Origin: Isoalcanivorax pacificus W11-5
GTDB lineage: Bacteria; Pseudomonadota; Gammaproteobacteria; Pseudomonadales; Alcanivoracaceae
Reading direction: 5' to 3'
NCBI RefSeq assembly: GCF_000299335.2
Contig: NZ_CP004387.1
Location: 2,914,001-2,978,000, forward strand
DNA length: 64,000 nucleotides
This document shows positions 1 to 9,189 of this stretch, piece after piece (the stretch's first letter is position 1; each line of letters begins with the position of its first letter). The position numbers and the translations under genes are program-made. The notes beneath the pieces were generated by a model, which saw only the letters and a list, made by a program, of their open reading frames with translations, was not told the origin of the DNA and did no database searches.

Positions 1-244
1 CACACTGCCGGACGGCACAGTTATTGATAGCTCCATGAACCGTGAAGAACCTGCTTCCATTCCAGTCAAGCTGGTCATGCCGGGCTGGCAAGAGGCATTG
101 CAGCTCATGAGCGAGGGCGAGAAGTGGCGTATCGTTATTCCACCTGAACTGGCGTATGGCGAAGAAGGGTCTGGCCAAAAGATACTGCCCCACTCAACAC
201 TGATTTTCGATATCGAATTGGTTGAGATCAAACCAAGAGGCTGA
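1..244 (+). CDS. FKBP-type peptidyl-prolyl cis-trans isomerase, C-terminal part
   Basis: This is the last 80 codons of a gene that begins before the window; the frame is open from base 2. The peptide carries the C-terminal half of an FKBP fold: a GW-EAL segment, then the active-site wall ([12 protein letters not shown]), a small glycine-rich turn, and the closing strand [15 protein letters not shown] enzymes catalyse proline isomerisation during protein folding. Whether this one is periplasmic (FkpA/Mip type) cannot be told, because the N-terminus is missing. A thiol-disulfide isomerase follows 47 bases downstream on the same strand, which would fit a small envelope-folding operon. The family call is firm; the subtype is not known. 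Confidence 0.9.
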   Translation, partial: TLPDGTVIDSSMNREEPASIPVKLVMPGWQEALQLMSEGEKWRIVIPPELAYGEEGSGQKILPHSTLIFDIELVEIKPRG

Positions 245-291
245 TCAGTACATACTTGCCTCATTCACAACTCAGATTAGGGATCAGCATC

Positions 292-1020
292 ATGAAGAAA
301 CTACACGCCATTGTCATTTTGACATCATCTGTTATATCAACCTCCCTCCACGCAGACACGGTATCCGAGCGGCTTTCAGCAGCCTTTGAGGCTACCAATC
401 CAGATATTACTGTTCAGAGCGTAGAGGACAGCGTTGTACCGAATATGAAGCAGGTGCAGCTCAGCAACGGGGAGTACCTCTATGCAACCAATGATAGCCG
501 GTACATGTTCTCTGGCCGGTTGATTGAGTTATCAGGTACAGAGTTTACCGACCTGACAGAAGAGAAAATGCGCCTTGATAGAGTCGAGACGTTACATAAT
601 ATTGATCTTTCAAAAAGTATAACTTTCCAGGCTTCCGGCGAAGAGAAGTACGAAGTATTTGTTTTTACAGATGTTAGCTGTGGATACTGCAAAAATTTCC
701 ATACTCATATAGGCGAAATCGTTCAGGAAGGGATCACCGTGCATTACCTCGCCTTTCCAAGGGCAGGTGTTGCATCACCCGTTGGCGAGCTGATGGGCCG
801 TGTATGGTGCTCGGAAGACCAGCAGGCTGCCCTGACTGAAGTGAAGGCCCAAAATAGCCTCTCTCAAACCCCTGTGCCTTGCAAAGCACCAGTTTCTGAG
901 CAATATGCGCTGGCACAAAAGCTGGGGGTGCGCGGCACGCCTGCAATATTTGACGAGGATGGCAACAGCCTTGGCGGCTACCTCACCACCGAGCAGTTAG
1001 TGACAGCGCTCAATCGATAA
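292..1020 (+). CDS. dsbC: DsbC-like thiol:disulfide interchange protein
   Basis: 242 residues. The ATG at 292 has an AGGGA ribosome site and opens a classic signal peptide (MKK, hydrophobic run, cleavage near HADT); an upstream TTG in frame at 256 would bury that signal. The N-terminal ~95 residues match the DsbC/DsbG dimerisation domain, and the thioredoxin-fold domain carries the catalytic C-G-Y-C pair at residues 130-133 and the cis-proline stretch RGTPAIF near the end. DsbC family members isomerise wrong disulfides in the periplasm and are kept reduced by DsbD. Two further cysteines lie in the C-terminal domain (WCSED and VPCKA), as in other DsbC proteins. The six-cysteine secreted proteins downstream would be plausible clients, but that link is inference. 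Confidence 0.9.
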   Translation: MKKLHAIVILTSSVISTSLHADTVSERLSAAFEATNPDITVQSVEDSVVPNMKQVQLSNGEYLYATNDSRYMFSGRLIELSGTEFTDLTEEKMRLDRVETLHNIDLSKSITFQASGEEKYEVFVFTDVSCGYCKNFHTHIGEIVQEGITVHYLAFPRAGVASPVGELMGRVWCSEDQQAALTEVKAQNSLSQTPVPCKAPVSEQYALAQKLGVRGTPAIFDEDGNSLGGYLTTEQLVTALNR

Positions 1021-1025
1021 CCTTC

Positions 1026-1070
1026 TCGCGCTACGCCACCAGTCTATTCTGACTTGATGGCGTAGCGTGA
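1026..1070. repeat. Inverted repeat downstream of the DsbC gene (REP-like or terminator)
   Basis: A 13-base arm (1026-1038) pairs with 1058-1070 with one mismatch, around a 19-base loop; the core is CGCTACGCCA / TGGCGTAGCG. No T-run follows, so a simple intrinsic terminator is unlikely. A Y1-type transposase gene begins about 200 bases further on, and enzymes of that family act on REP hairpins, so a REP-type role is possible but rests on proximity only. Confidence 0.5.
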
Positions 1071-1267
1071 AATGATGGCATCGCAGTATGATCTAGAAGA
1101 TATTTACGAAGTATCCCGATAAAAACTTTCTGATACATTCATTGTCACAGTAATGACGACATTTCACTGGAAAATAAGGCAATAGCAGTTTTCATCGTTA
1201 TCTATATTTCACCCCCGTTATCCTTCCTACTATACCTCTCTCTCCTAAACCCATGAGGGAGGTTAGC

Positions 1268-1918
1268 ATGTCATTAACGAGTCGAATCCTGATTGCCGGC
1301 ACACCCCATCACGTCATTCGCAAAACAGCCGACCATACAGAGATATTCAAGGACAAACTCGACTATCGACACTGCATTCATCATATCAGGGACCTTCGTG
1401 AGGAATATAACATCGCCATTCATGCATGGTGTTTATTACCGGATCGGATCCATCTTCTGATGACGCCGAAAGATAACGTCTCGGCTATTTCAGATTTCAT
1501 GAAATCTCTCTCCTGCCGCGCCGCAATGCGCTACAAACGGCGTCATCACGCCGATAGCACCCCCTGGGAGTACCGCTACCGGTCCAGCCCGGTGCAACCC
1601 GGCCAGTGGCTATTGGCCTGTATGAGCTATATCGAACACCTGCCGGCAGTGGCTGGCCTGGTCAAGTCAGCCTTTCACTACCCGCATAGCAGCTATCGAA
1701 TGCGTCTCGGCAAGGAGCACTTCTACTGGCTGGATGACCACGAAGATTACCTGCAACTGGGCCAGAGCATTGCGAGCCGCGCCGATAGCTACCGGGACTA
1801 TTTCAACGCCGGGCTTTGCCCGTGGGAGATGCAGAATATAGAAACCGCCGTCATGAACGGCGAACTGACTGGCTGCGAGCAGTTCCGGCGAAAGGTCATG
1901 GGTGCTCGTCCCCAATGA
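1268..1918 (+). CDS. REP-associated tyrosine (Y1) transposase-like protein
   Basis: 216 residues. The start at 1268 is preceded by GAGGGAGG; an ATG at 1253 in the same frame has no such site. The protein has the layout of the RAYT/IS200-type Y1_Tnp family: an opening GTPHHVIRKT segment, a central HAWCLLPDRIHLLM segment, and a C-terminal MSYIEHLPAVAGLV that mirrors the usual YIELNPVRAGLV. RAYT enzymes nick and move REP hairpins using a HUH metal site and one tyrosine. Here the usual N-H-V-H-L of the HUH site reads D-R-I-H-L, so one metal-binding histidine is an arginine. That suggests an enzyme with altered or no activity. The gene is convergent with a second transposase of the same superfamily. 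Confidence 0.8.
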   Translation: MSLTSRILIAGTPHHVIRKTADHTEIFKDKLDYRHCIHHIRDLREEYNIAIHAWCLLPDRIHLLMTPKDNVSAISDFMKSLSCRAAMRYKRRHHADSTPWEYRYRSSPVQPGQWLLACMSYIEHLPAVAGLVKSAFHYPHSSYRMRLGKEHFYWLDDHEDYLQLGQSIASRADSYRDYFNAGLCPWEMQNIETAVMNGELTGCEQFRRKVMGARPQ

Positions 1919-1976
1919 CATGTGCCCTGACAACTCCGCAGCCCCTGGCGTCACAACAAAGCCACTACTCGACGGC

Positions 1977-3020
1977 TTACTGCCAGGATGTATGCAGGGT
2001 GCCGGCGACCTTGGGCACCCATTTCTTCCCTGTCGCCGCAGCGTACAGGGCCAGGTTTTGTGGAGCGCCCATTGCTGCCAATCGCCGGTTGGCGCGGGGC
2101 CACATATGCAACAGCCAGGCTTCCGGGCTTATTCGGAGCCGATGCAGAATCGGTGGTAACCTGGTGCTTATCGAACCTCGCTTGCCCGGGCGTACGGCTC
2201 TCCCTGTCCACTCCACCAGCTCCAGATAATCCAGCAAACGGAAGTCACATACCGTCACAGATACCGCATCAGTATCTTCTGAGGCCTCTGTACCTTCTGC
2301 CACCAGGGGTAAAACTCTTGGGCTGTCGGGTTCTGAACCATCTCCAATGAACGAGGTGGCATTAGCATGATCGGGCGATCTATTCAGGTGCCGGATGCGC
2401 TGTTGTATCGAGGTGTAGTCAGACTGCTCGGGTGTCTCGGCGATACCTGCCCTGACCGGATTCAGGTCAACATAAGCCATACAGGCGAGGACAGCCTGCT
2501 CGTCCAGCAACGCCTGGGTTTTGAATCGCCCTTCCCAGAAATGCCCGGTACAGCCATCTTCTTCGTTCGAGCGCCTTGCTATATGCTCGTTCAAGCATCG
2601 CATAAACCAGCTTAGATCACACAGCCTGTCGCGCCACCTGGCCACCTCCTCCAGCGCTCTGGCCGCAGAGGCTTCGTCAGGTGCTTGGCCAGAGAGCCAA
2701 TCGTGTACGAAGGGAGGGCCGGTGAACAGTTTCATCCACCTTGCAGCCACTTCACGGTCGTCCCAGCCCTCGACCGCATCTGCATCGATGCGCACCACCA
2801 GATGATAATGGTTGGACATCACGGCGTAAGCGCATAGATCAATAGCGAATACCTCTGCCAGCAGGCTCAGCCTTTCTACCACCCATGCACGTCGGTGCTC
2901 AAAGGACTTGCCGCTGAGAGGATCTTCTCCACATAGAAAGGCGCGACGAACACAGCGGCCGACACAGTGATAGTACGGCGTGGATTCCAGCGATACCTGC
3001 TGGCTACGGGGTTTGGTCAT
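1977..3020 (-). CDS. Y1/IS200-like transposase family protein
   Basis: 347 residues from the ATG at 3020, which has a strong AAGGAGGAGG site; the frame stays open upstream to 3104 without a comparable site. The Y1_Tnp signature is complete: YYHCVGRCVRRAF near the N-terminus, the metal site M-S-N-H-Y-H-L-V intact, GHFWEGRFKTQALLD, and AYVDLNPVRAGIA. This group is longer than RAYT proper and is common as single copies in marine gammaproteobacteria. The C-terminal ~120 residues, after the conserved core, are of unknown function. The motif GTGGCTGTCCCTGATT just beyond its 5' side (3115-3130) marks the junction with a truncated gene, so this gene may be part of the insertion that cut that gene. 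Confidence 0.85.
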   Translation of the reverse strand: MTKPRSQQVSLESTPYYHCVGRCVRRAFLCGEDPLSGKSFEHRRAWVVERLSLLAEVFAIDLCAYAVMSNHYHLVVRIDADAVEGWDDREVAARWMKLFTGPPFVHDWLSGQAPDEASAARALEEVARWRDRLCDLSWFMRCLNEHIARRSNEEDGCTGHFWEGRFKTQALLDEQAVLACMAYVDLNPVRAGIAETPEQSDYTSIQQRIRHLNRSPDHANATSFIGDGSEPDSPRVLPLVAEGTEASEDTDAVSVTVCDFRLLDYLELVEWTGRAVRPGKRGSISTRLPPILHRLRISPEAWLLHMWPRANRRLAAMGAPQNLALYAAATGKKWVPKVAGTLHTSWQ

Positions 3021-3128
3021 GACCTCCTCCTTGAAGTTCATAACCAGATTAACTGAGCAGAATGATATCAGGTAGAGGAGATAGCTGATTCGAGCGTAGG
3101 ACATTCGCTAATCGGTGGCTGTCCCTGA

Positions 3129-3719
3129 TTACTGATTCTAATCGGCGCCAGCATCATTATTGGTGCAGGGTTAGTAGCAACAGCCAGAGCCACTCCCTCA
3201 ATAGCGTCGCCTTATGCGCTCTGCACATACAAGGGAAACATTACATTTTCGTCCTCTCTTTTAGGTTGGGAAGCATCTTGTTGGCTCACTTTTGTCACCA
3301 AAATCTCATGCGAGGTCGATACGAGTGACAACCACCATTTTCATGTAGTAGCCGCCGGAACCATGCCAGGGCAAGGTACTATATGCACCGCTTTCACCAC
3401 AGGAGGATTCCCCTGGGGTGGTGATATGACTGCTGGCGGCGGAGTTGTCGGTGGTCAACTTGATACCGCACATAATTTACTTGGGTTACCCAGCCTTGGG
3501 AGCTTTAATCCAGGTAGCCTCACTTGGGCTCCAATAGCTTTTGGTGTAATTACCAGCATCACCGGCAGCAACCCCACCCCCTCCCCTTGTGCCGGAGGTC
3601 ACCAAGTTCCTCAGACAATCAGCGTGTCCTCAGGTGGGAGTTTAAACTTCGGTGGTGTAGCCCGCATTGATACACTAGGTCCAGATCATATCTTGCTGAG
3701 AAGCTGCGTAATTCAATAA
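3129..3719 (+). pseudogene. 5'-truncated copy of the six-cysteine secreted protein
   Basis: The frame opens straight after a TGA at 3126 and reads about 196 codons to 3719. From there it matches the intact protein at 4612-5214 along its whole length, starting inside the signal peptide (LLILIGASIIIGAG) and continuing through SPYALC-YKGN, NHHFHVVAAG, GGFPWGGDMTA, QVPQTIS and the final LRSCV-Q. All six cysteines of the intact copy are kept (for example YALC, ASCW, TICT, SPCA, RSCV). The start codon and the first few residues are missing at the junction with the transposase region. An ATG at 3363 is internal and would drop the signal peptide. The copy is probably dead through loss of its 5' end, although a non-ATG start cannot be excluded. 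Confidence 0.75.
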
Positions 3720-4611
3720 ACCATGAGGTAGAAGATTTATACTGCTGCGTTCACTCTTTAGGTAGTTCAGCGTAATTGATTGGCTGCATTAATCGTAATA
3801 TCACGCTGAGACGAGGGATTGACCTGAAAGTGATTTACAAGGCGGCTACGCTGAGCACTACGGAGCAGGCACTTGATCAGCTGGGCGTCAATAGGGCGAG
3901 AAACCCCATGGCCCTGACAGGAGAAATGACCAACGCCCTGAATCTGCTAAATCTGTTGTACGCCGATATTATAACTCAATGCGTCCGAGTTCTGACCACT
4001 ACCTGGACACATCTAATTCAGAACAGGAACCTGACACTATCGCAGATGGCAATCCACTCCCGGCACCTGAAAGATCAAATCAGCCCGTAAAGGCTGGCGT
4101 GCGTAGCACAGAGTTTTGCACACCCTCCTTAATTCCGACGTCACAACATTCATCTAGCACATATCGACACTACGGCCAGACAAGCCCGCACCTCCGCCGG
4201 CACATCACGATAACCATAATTATCTATGTTGGATCTTCGCCTGACGAAGCCTACCTTTATCGGTTACATATAAACAGAGTTGGTCCAATATTAATTTATA
4301 TTATTACTCATAGACCAAGTCAGTATAATCCCATCCCACAACGGACCATAAAACATAGCAGCCAACAATCGCCTTCTAAACCCATAAAGATGGCAATCTT
4401 CATAACCATGAAAAGTAATAATTTTTTTCTTCAACCAATAATTAAAATAATTAATTAATGGAATGAAACTGGCCACATTGATACAACCAATCTGGAAGAT
4501 CCAATTATGGCTCTTCTTTTGCCTTGATCTTCGAAGCTAAACCAGTAGTTACGGCTTCGACCATACAAGCCAATACATAAATGAACAAATTGATATTAAA
4601 CGGAGACTATC
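3720..4611. other. Low-GC gap with possible decayed mobile DNA
   Basis: About 890 bases without a convincing gene, clearly more AT-rich than the rest of the window. The frame at 3776-4090 contains DLKVIYKAATLSTTEQALDQL (around 3823-3885), which resembles the K-IY-A-T...EQAL segment of IS256-type transposases; no catalytic motifs are left, so at best it is a fragment. The stretch 4200-4600 holds only AT-rich sequence and the leader of the next gene. Confidence 0.35.
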
Positions 4612-5214
4612 ATGAAAAAAATTCCTCATATTTTGCTTGGTGCTGGTGCTCTTATCGGCATAGGGTTAATGACGACAGCCAACGCCACACCCAATATAAC
4701 TTCGCCCTATGCGCTCTGCGTCTACAAGGGTAATACGACATTCTCTTCAGCCCTTACTGGTGCCGAAGCGACTTGTTACCTAACTCTGGTAGCTAAAGCC
4801 TCGTGCACTGCTGATGGCAGCGGAAACCACCACTTCCATGTAGTGGCAGCGGGCGCAGTTCCTGGGGAAGATGCTACATGTTCCGCTATCGCGACAGGCG
4901 GCTTCCCTTGGGGAGGTGATATGACTGCTGCAGGCGGCATTGTTGGTGGCCAAATCGATACCGGGCATAACCCTTTGGGGCTACCAAGTGTCGGCAGTTT
5001 TAACCCTGGACCTTTCGTTTGGGACGTGTCCGCCTTGGGTATCGTTACAGGTATAACCGGTAACAACCCCACCGCTTCACCTTGTACCGGCGGCAACCAA
5101 GTCCCTCAAACAATTAGCGTTGCTTCTGGCGGCGCGTTGAATTTTGGTGGGGTAGCCAGCTTTGATACTCTAGGGCCAAATCATCTTTCATTAAGAAGCT
5201 GCGTACTTCAATAA
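4612..5214 (+). CDS. Secreted six-cysteine protein, unknown function
   Basis: 200 residues; ATG at 4612 with GGAGA upstream. A signal peptide (MKKIPHILLGAGALIGIG..., cleavage near ANAT) leads into a Gly/Thr/Asn-rich, mostly non-charged chain. Six cysteines (in YALCVY, ATCYL, ASCTA, ATCSA, SPCTG, RSCVL) suggest three disulfides in the periplasm or outside the cell. Features shared with the truncated paralog upstream are the HHFHVV segment, GGFPWGGDM, and a C-terminal FGGVA-DTLGP-H block. I do not recognise the family. It sits alone with its own terminator, facing the FadL/lipoprotein operon end to end. The composition suggests a beta-rich surface or secreted protein; the function is unknown. 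Confidence 0.7.
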   Translation: MKKIPHILLGAGALIGIGLMTTANATPNITSPYALCVYKGNTTFSSALTGAEATCYLTLVAKASCTADGSGNHHFHVVAAGAVPGEDATCSAIATGGFPWGGDMTAAGGIVGGQIDTGHNPLGLPSVGSFNPGPFVWDVSALGIVTGITGNNPTASPCTGGNQVPQTISVASGGALNFGGVASFDTLGPNHLSLRSCVLQ

Positions 5215-5235
5215 ATAAAATAAAATAACCAATTT

Positions 5236-5266
5236 CCACTGGCGCTCTGTGCGCCAGTGGTTTTTT
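5236..5266 (+). terminator. Rho-independent terminator of the six-cysteine gene
   Basis: Perfect 10-base stem CCACTGGCGC / GCGCCAGTGG with a 5-base loop, followed at once by six T. It starts 22 bases after the stop codon. Confidence 0.92.
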
Positions 5267-5522
5267 CCTCGTCTTTATACTCCGGAGAAAGATATCCCAA
5301 AAATCCCTATTTTCCGATACCGACCTTTCGAAAAGCCTTCTGGATCAAGATGCCAATATCGACCGGATAAGATTAATTTGGTAAACCTCAATCGATCTAA
5401 CTTATATGATTCATTAGGTCAAACCCCGCTCCCACTCCCACTCCCACTCCCAGAATCATAACTTAATGAGATGGTAATACTATTTCTCATTTGGCCGCGC
5501 ATAATATATCGATAATATAGAA

Positions 5523-5540
5523 GGGCACCCGAAGGTGCCC
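5523..5540 (-). terminator. Hairpin at the end of the lipoprotein gene
   Basis: Stem GGGCACC/GGTGCCC with a CGAA tetraloop, 18 bases beyond the stop of the minus-strand lipoprotein gene. The downstream side on that strand is only moderately T-rich, so termination strength is uncertain. Confidence 0.5.
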
Positions 5541-5557
5541 AATGAACGCAACCGTTG

Positions 5558-8500
5558 TTATTTGATCGGTGTTGAAATATACCTTATATGTGTTCCCAAG
5601 GGGGGCACCACCAAGTCGACGTGCATAAGCGGAGAGTTACCTCTCAAATTGAAGTACACCGCCTCCTGGTTGTATTGCTCCACCAGCATCCTGCCATCCG
5701 GCAGGAACGCGACAGGGCCAGCCAAGTTCATCGTAACCGGGTAGCTGTGGAAATTGTGATATGCCGAGTTCCCCTGGGCTGAGCTGATCAAATTTTTGAC
5801 CTCTGTCAGATCATAAGACAGGTAGGGGGCGTCCATATAAAGATTTACCGTTGCACGCAGAGCGGGCCCGTCAGCACCCTCGCTTATATAAGCGGGAATC
5901 AGTTTATCAGCCTCCTCGTCAGCATAGCGCATGCGCATCAATTGATATCCCGAGTCAGACATATCGAAGCTGTTATTGGAAATGGACTTCAGATATACCT
6001 TGAAGGAGGTGGTTACTATATGCCCCGGATGGATATTCACCTTGACGCCCTGAGCTGTTTTCTCATCAGTCACCTCCGCAAACAGGACACCGTGCAAGTA
6101 GGTAAACTTGTCCTCGGGACAGGTAGCTGGCTTGCCGTAGTAACAGACTCGTTGTATTTGGCCATTCAAGAATTTTAATACGCCGACATGGTCCTGCTCA
6201 CAGCCTTCCTGGTCTTCCAATAGATGATAGGATTCATAGGCGCAACCTATATTGGCGCCCATATATTTCACTGCATTTCCTACCATCGGGATTGATGGGT
6301 CCGGCAAAAACTCTGCGTCGGAAATATGCTTCAGGCCATAAAATGCTGATAGCACCTTTGCACTATTAGGTGGCGGCAATACGCCGTCCGGATCGAGAAG
6401 GGTCCCGTCATGCCGCTCATCTACAAGGTGTCCCGTGCTGCTATCTGTCTGCCAAGCAATATGATCGGTCTCATTCTGCTCAAAATCGTACCACAATGGT
6501 GTACTACTTAAGCCCGATGCCCCAATACCCCCATCGATACCTAAAGGTCCCATTACCCCCAGCGCACTGTCGTTGATCAGATTAGCATTTGCATCCACTT
6601 GGTCTGACAGACGCAGCATCTGTAGCACCGTGCGGCTGGCTTCGCTGCCCCTGAAATATTGAGATAGAACCGGCCCCCCCCCTGTCAAAGCGGTTGAGGC
6701 TTTCACTAGAATGTAGTATGGAGAAGCGATAGGCGGAAACGATGCCGCCGCAGCTACGGGCTCATCACGTACTTCCACTTCAGATAGAAGTTGGGTTTGC
6801 AAAGGCAAGCCATCAAGAGAGCATATGCCAAGAGACGGTGTATCAGGATCACAGTTCACCGCACTGCTGACTATGTCTCCGTTCGAATGCAATTCATAAC
6901 GGTAGAGCACGCCCGGCTTCCAGGGCTCGTCCGGCGTGAACTGCAAAGTATCCTGAGTTGTTTCCAGTTTACCTGGAACCGCACTGACAATCTGATCATC
7001 TTCTGTGATTTCAAATACCTGGAAGGTGCGTCCATATACGATGGAGCCTTCATCCATCGGCTTTGAAAACACCACCACAATAGGTCGGTTCGCGGGAGTT
7101 TGCACCACGGGAATCAGGTCATCAGCAGGAAGCGGCTCCACACTATTGTTCGGCGGGACCGTATCTTGCGGATGTATCCCGCCAGCGCAGCGACCCGCTA
7201 TGTTCTGGGCAAGATTCTGATCTATGGTATCCAGGGCGCAGGGAAAGCCGGGATAAAGCCCGAGAATAAAGGGAGACTTTTCCTGAACGCTAGTAACGTT
7301 GCCCTGGGGAATTATAATTGACCCGAACCCACCTCCCGGAAGCGGACCAAACCCCGTCCGATACCCTTGGGTCAACTCCGTCAATACTGGCAGCGAGAAG
7401 CTATCTTCCAGCCCATCAGTCCATTCATTACCACCCAGGTCAGCAAGCCCCGGCGCCACGCTCAGATGATAGGTGAGCTCGCCGGCAGTTTCTGTCGGGT
7501 GCTCGAACGGTTCGGCCGGCTTTATGACCAGCGCCGATCCATCGATGTAGTACTCGATGTCCACTTCCTCTGTATCGGTTGCGGTCTGCTTGCTGAGGGT
7601 CACTTTGCCCTGAAGTGTTTTCGGGTCGATGAACTCATTAAAGTTGAGGATGATCGGGTCCGTACGCTTGATGTAATCCACCACGCTGCTAGGCACCCCA
7701 CTCTGCAGTACTGGTGGAGAGACATCAGGTACTGCCACCGGAGGGTTATCTTGATCAGCCGCCTCTTCCATATAGAAGCTCAACAGCCCAGTAGCACGCT
7801 CAGAGCCCAGCACATCCGGCTCCACCACGCCGACTGCATTGATGACCATCAGCCCATCTTCCACCAATGACGTACCCACCAGCTCAATGTGCAGCATATC
7901 CTGCGTGATGGCACCATTGGCCTTCGGTGTTTCGGTAGAGACCGCCACATCCATCCACAAACGGACCTGGCGTGGCGCATCATCCGCATCACTGTACGGG
8001 TTTGGCAACAGGTAACCCGTCGCGTCCGACAGAAAATCCATCCGCACCTTGCCAGACTCAAACCCAGCCGGCACTTCGCCCCCAATCAGTACCTCAATGG
8101 AAGCACCCTCAATCAGGGAACCACGCTTTACCCGCAACGGTGTCGCATCCGGGAAGTCCGGCACAAACGCCAGTTCCGCCGTCACCACACCACTCGCCTG
8201 GGTTGCAGTATCCCGGCCCAGCAGCACGGAGGCCATCGGCACTTCGTTGATCTGCTTACCCGTTAAGGGCGATTTTTGCCCCGCTGTATCGGCGATGTTC
8301 TGAACCATGCTACCGCGCGGGCCAGTGGCCTTTGGCGTAATGTCCTGTTCAAATGCGATGGTGCCGCCCGGGTTGCCGAAGCCACCGCCTGGCATGCTGT
8401 CGCCGTAGATGGATTGCAGGCCGGTGGTGAAGGTCAGCTTGTAGCTGGTATTGGCTTGCAGGTCCTCTTTCGGATCTACGGTGAGGTAAGGGCCGCTCAC

Positions 8501-9127
8501 TAGCACGTGGGCATCAACCGCCCCTTCAGGGCCGGTCAGCTGGACGGTAGCATCGGCGCCGTCGCCATAGATCACAGTCGAGCGCTCGAGCGGCTGTGAG
8601 AATTGCACCCGGAAGGTGGTGAATTCCAGCACCTCGAAGTCTTCACCATTTGGAATGGTGCGCAGGATGCGGAACTCTTCCTCAGCCACCTGGCTTTTTG
8701 GCCCTTCATAGGCCGCACGGGTAGAGAAGCTCAGATTACGCGACTCGGCATCACCTTTTTCGAGATCAATCCTGGCGATGCTGAGTTGATAGTTCGTTAA
8801 CGGGCTGAGATTGTTCTCGGGATACAACAGGAGACTCTGGCCGCTGTCAGCTTCTTCAACTCTGTCCCACTCAACCAGGCTGCCTTCGCCATCGCGCAGC
8901 TCAACCAGATCCATCAGCGCAGCATTGGTCACCACCACCGGGCTGGAGAAACGCAATACCACCGGCGAAGACACCGGCACCTGCTGCTGGCCATTATCCG
9001 GAAACGAATAAACAAGGCTAGCCTTGGCCGCCTCCCACTCCTGCTGCTGATCTGTCGCCACATCATCCTTATCGCCACCACAGGCAGCGAGGGACACGAT
9101 GCAGGCTGCTAGCATTATTCTTTTCAT
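5558..9127 (-). CDS. Large Ig-like (SbsA-type) outer-membrane lipoprotein
   Basis: 1189 residues from the ATG at 9127, chosen for its GGAGG site and because it opens a lipoprotein signal with lipobox S-L-A-A-C (Cys16). The mature protein begins with an acidic linker (GGDKDDVATD), then several Big_5/SbsA-like Ig domains recognisable by repeated patterns such as P-V-L-R-F-S-S-P-V, L-T-N-Y-Q-L and N-T-S-Y-K-L-T-F (residues ~35-270, ~490-610, ~690-800). The C-terminal ~370 residues are different and contain eight or so cysteines. No lipase GxSxG motif is visible, unlike VolA-type surface lipases that also neighbour FadL genes. It follows a FadL-family porin gene by 62 bases on the same strand, so the two are probably co-transcribed and may act together at the cell surface. 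The role is inferred. Confidence 0.75.
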   Translation of the reverse strand: MKRIMLAACIVSLAACGGDKDDVATDQQQEWEAAKASLVYSFPDNGQQQVPVSSPVVLRFSSPVVVTNAALMDLVELRDGEGSLVEWDRVEEADSGQSLLLYPENNLSPLTNYQLSIARIDLEKGDAESRNLSFSTRAAYEGPKSQVAEEEFRILRTIPNGEDFEVLEFTTFRVQFSQPLERSTVIYGDGADATVQLTGPEGAVDAHVLVSGPYLTVDPKEDLQANTSYKLTFTTGLQSIYGDSMPGGGFGNPGGTIAFEQDITPKATGPRGSMVQNIADTAGQKSPLTGKQINEVPMASVLLGRDTATQASGVVTAELAFVPDFPDATPLRVKRGSLIEGASIEVLIGGEVPAGFESGKVRMDFLSDATGYLLPNPYSDADDAPRQVRLWMDVAVSTETPKANGAITQDMLHIELVGTSLVEDGLMVINAVGVVEPDVLGSERATGLLSFYMEEAADQDNPPVAVPDVSPPVLQSGVPSSVVDYIKRTDPIILNFNEFIDPKTLQGKVTLSKQTATDTEEVDIEYYIDGSALVIKPAEPFEHPTETAGELTYHLSVAPGLADLGGNEWTDGLEDSFSLPVLTELTQGYRTGFGPLPGGGFGSIIIPQGNVTSVQEKSPFILGLYPGFPCALDTIDQNLAQNIAGRCAGGIHPQDTVPPNNSVEPLPADDLIPVVQTPANRPIVVVFSKPMDEGSIVYGRTFQVFEITEDDQIVSAVPGKLETTQDTLQFTPDEPWKPGVLYRYELHSNGDIVSSAVNCDPDTPSLGICSLDGLPLQTQLLSEVEVRDEPVAAAASFPPIASPYYILVKASTALTGGGPVLSQYFRGSEASRTVLQMLRLSDQVDANANLINDSALGVMGPLGIDGGIGASGLSSTPLWYDFEQNETDHIAWQTDSSTGHLVDERHDGTLLDPDGVLPPPNSAKVLSAFYGLKHISDAEFLPDPSIPMVGNAVKYMGANIGCAYESYHLLEDQEGCEQDHVGVLKFLNGQIQRVCYYGKPATCPEDKFTYLHGVLFAEVTDEKTAQGVKVNIHPGHIVTTSFKVYLKSISNNSFDMSDSGYQLMRMRYADEEADKLIPAYISEGADGPALRATVNLYMDAPYLSYDLTEVKNLISSAQGNSAYHNFHSYPVTMNLAGPVAFLPDGRMLVEQYNQEAVYFNLRGNSPLMHVDLVVPPLGTHIRYISTPIK

Positions 9128-9189
9128 GTTGCCTCCTGGTAAACCTCTACTTAAACGCTCTTTGTCGATATGCATAAAGAACGCCCGGC

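Larger units (their letters stand above)
5215..5557. other. Intergenic gap between convergent genes
   Basis: Holds the terminator at 5236-5266, a short run of four TCCCAC units near 5430-5453, and a GGGCACC/GGTGCCC hairpin at 5523-5540. No credible gene. Confidence 0.6.

Noticed and set aside
3363-3719. Complete small gene starting at the ATG 3363
   Set aside because: Homology to the 4612-5214 protein extends upstream to ~3129 in the same frame, so 3363 is internal to a truncated copy.
5430-5453. CRISPR-like or microsatellite repeat (TCCCAC units)
   Set aside because: Only four contiguous six-base units, with no spacers; a trivial tandem repeat.
5558-9127. VolA-type surface lipase
   Set aside because: The position next to FadL is suggestive, but no GxSxG or other lipase motif is visible in the chain.
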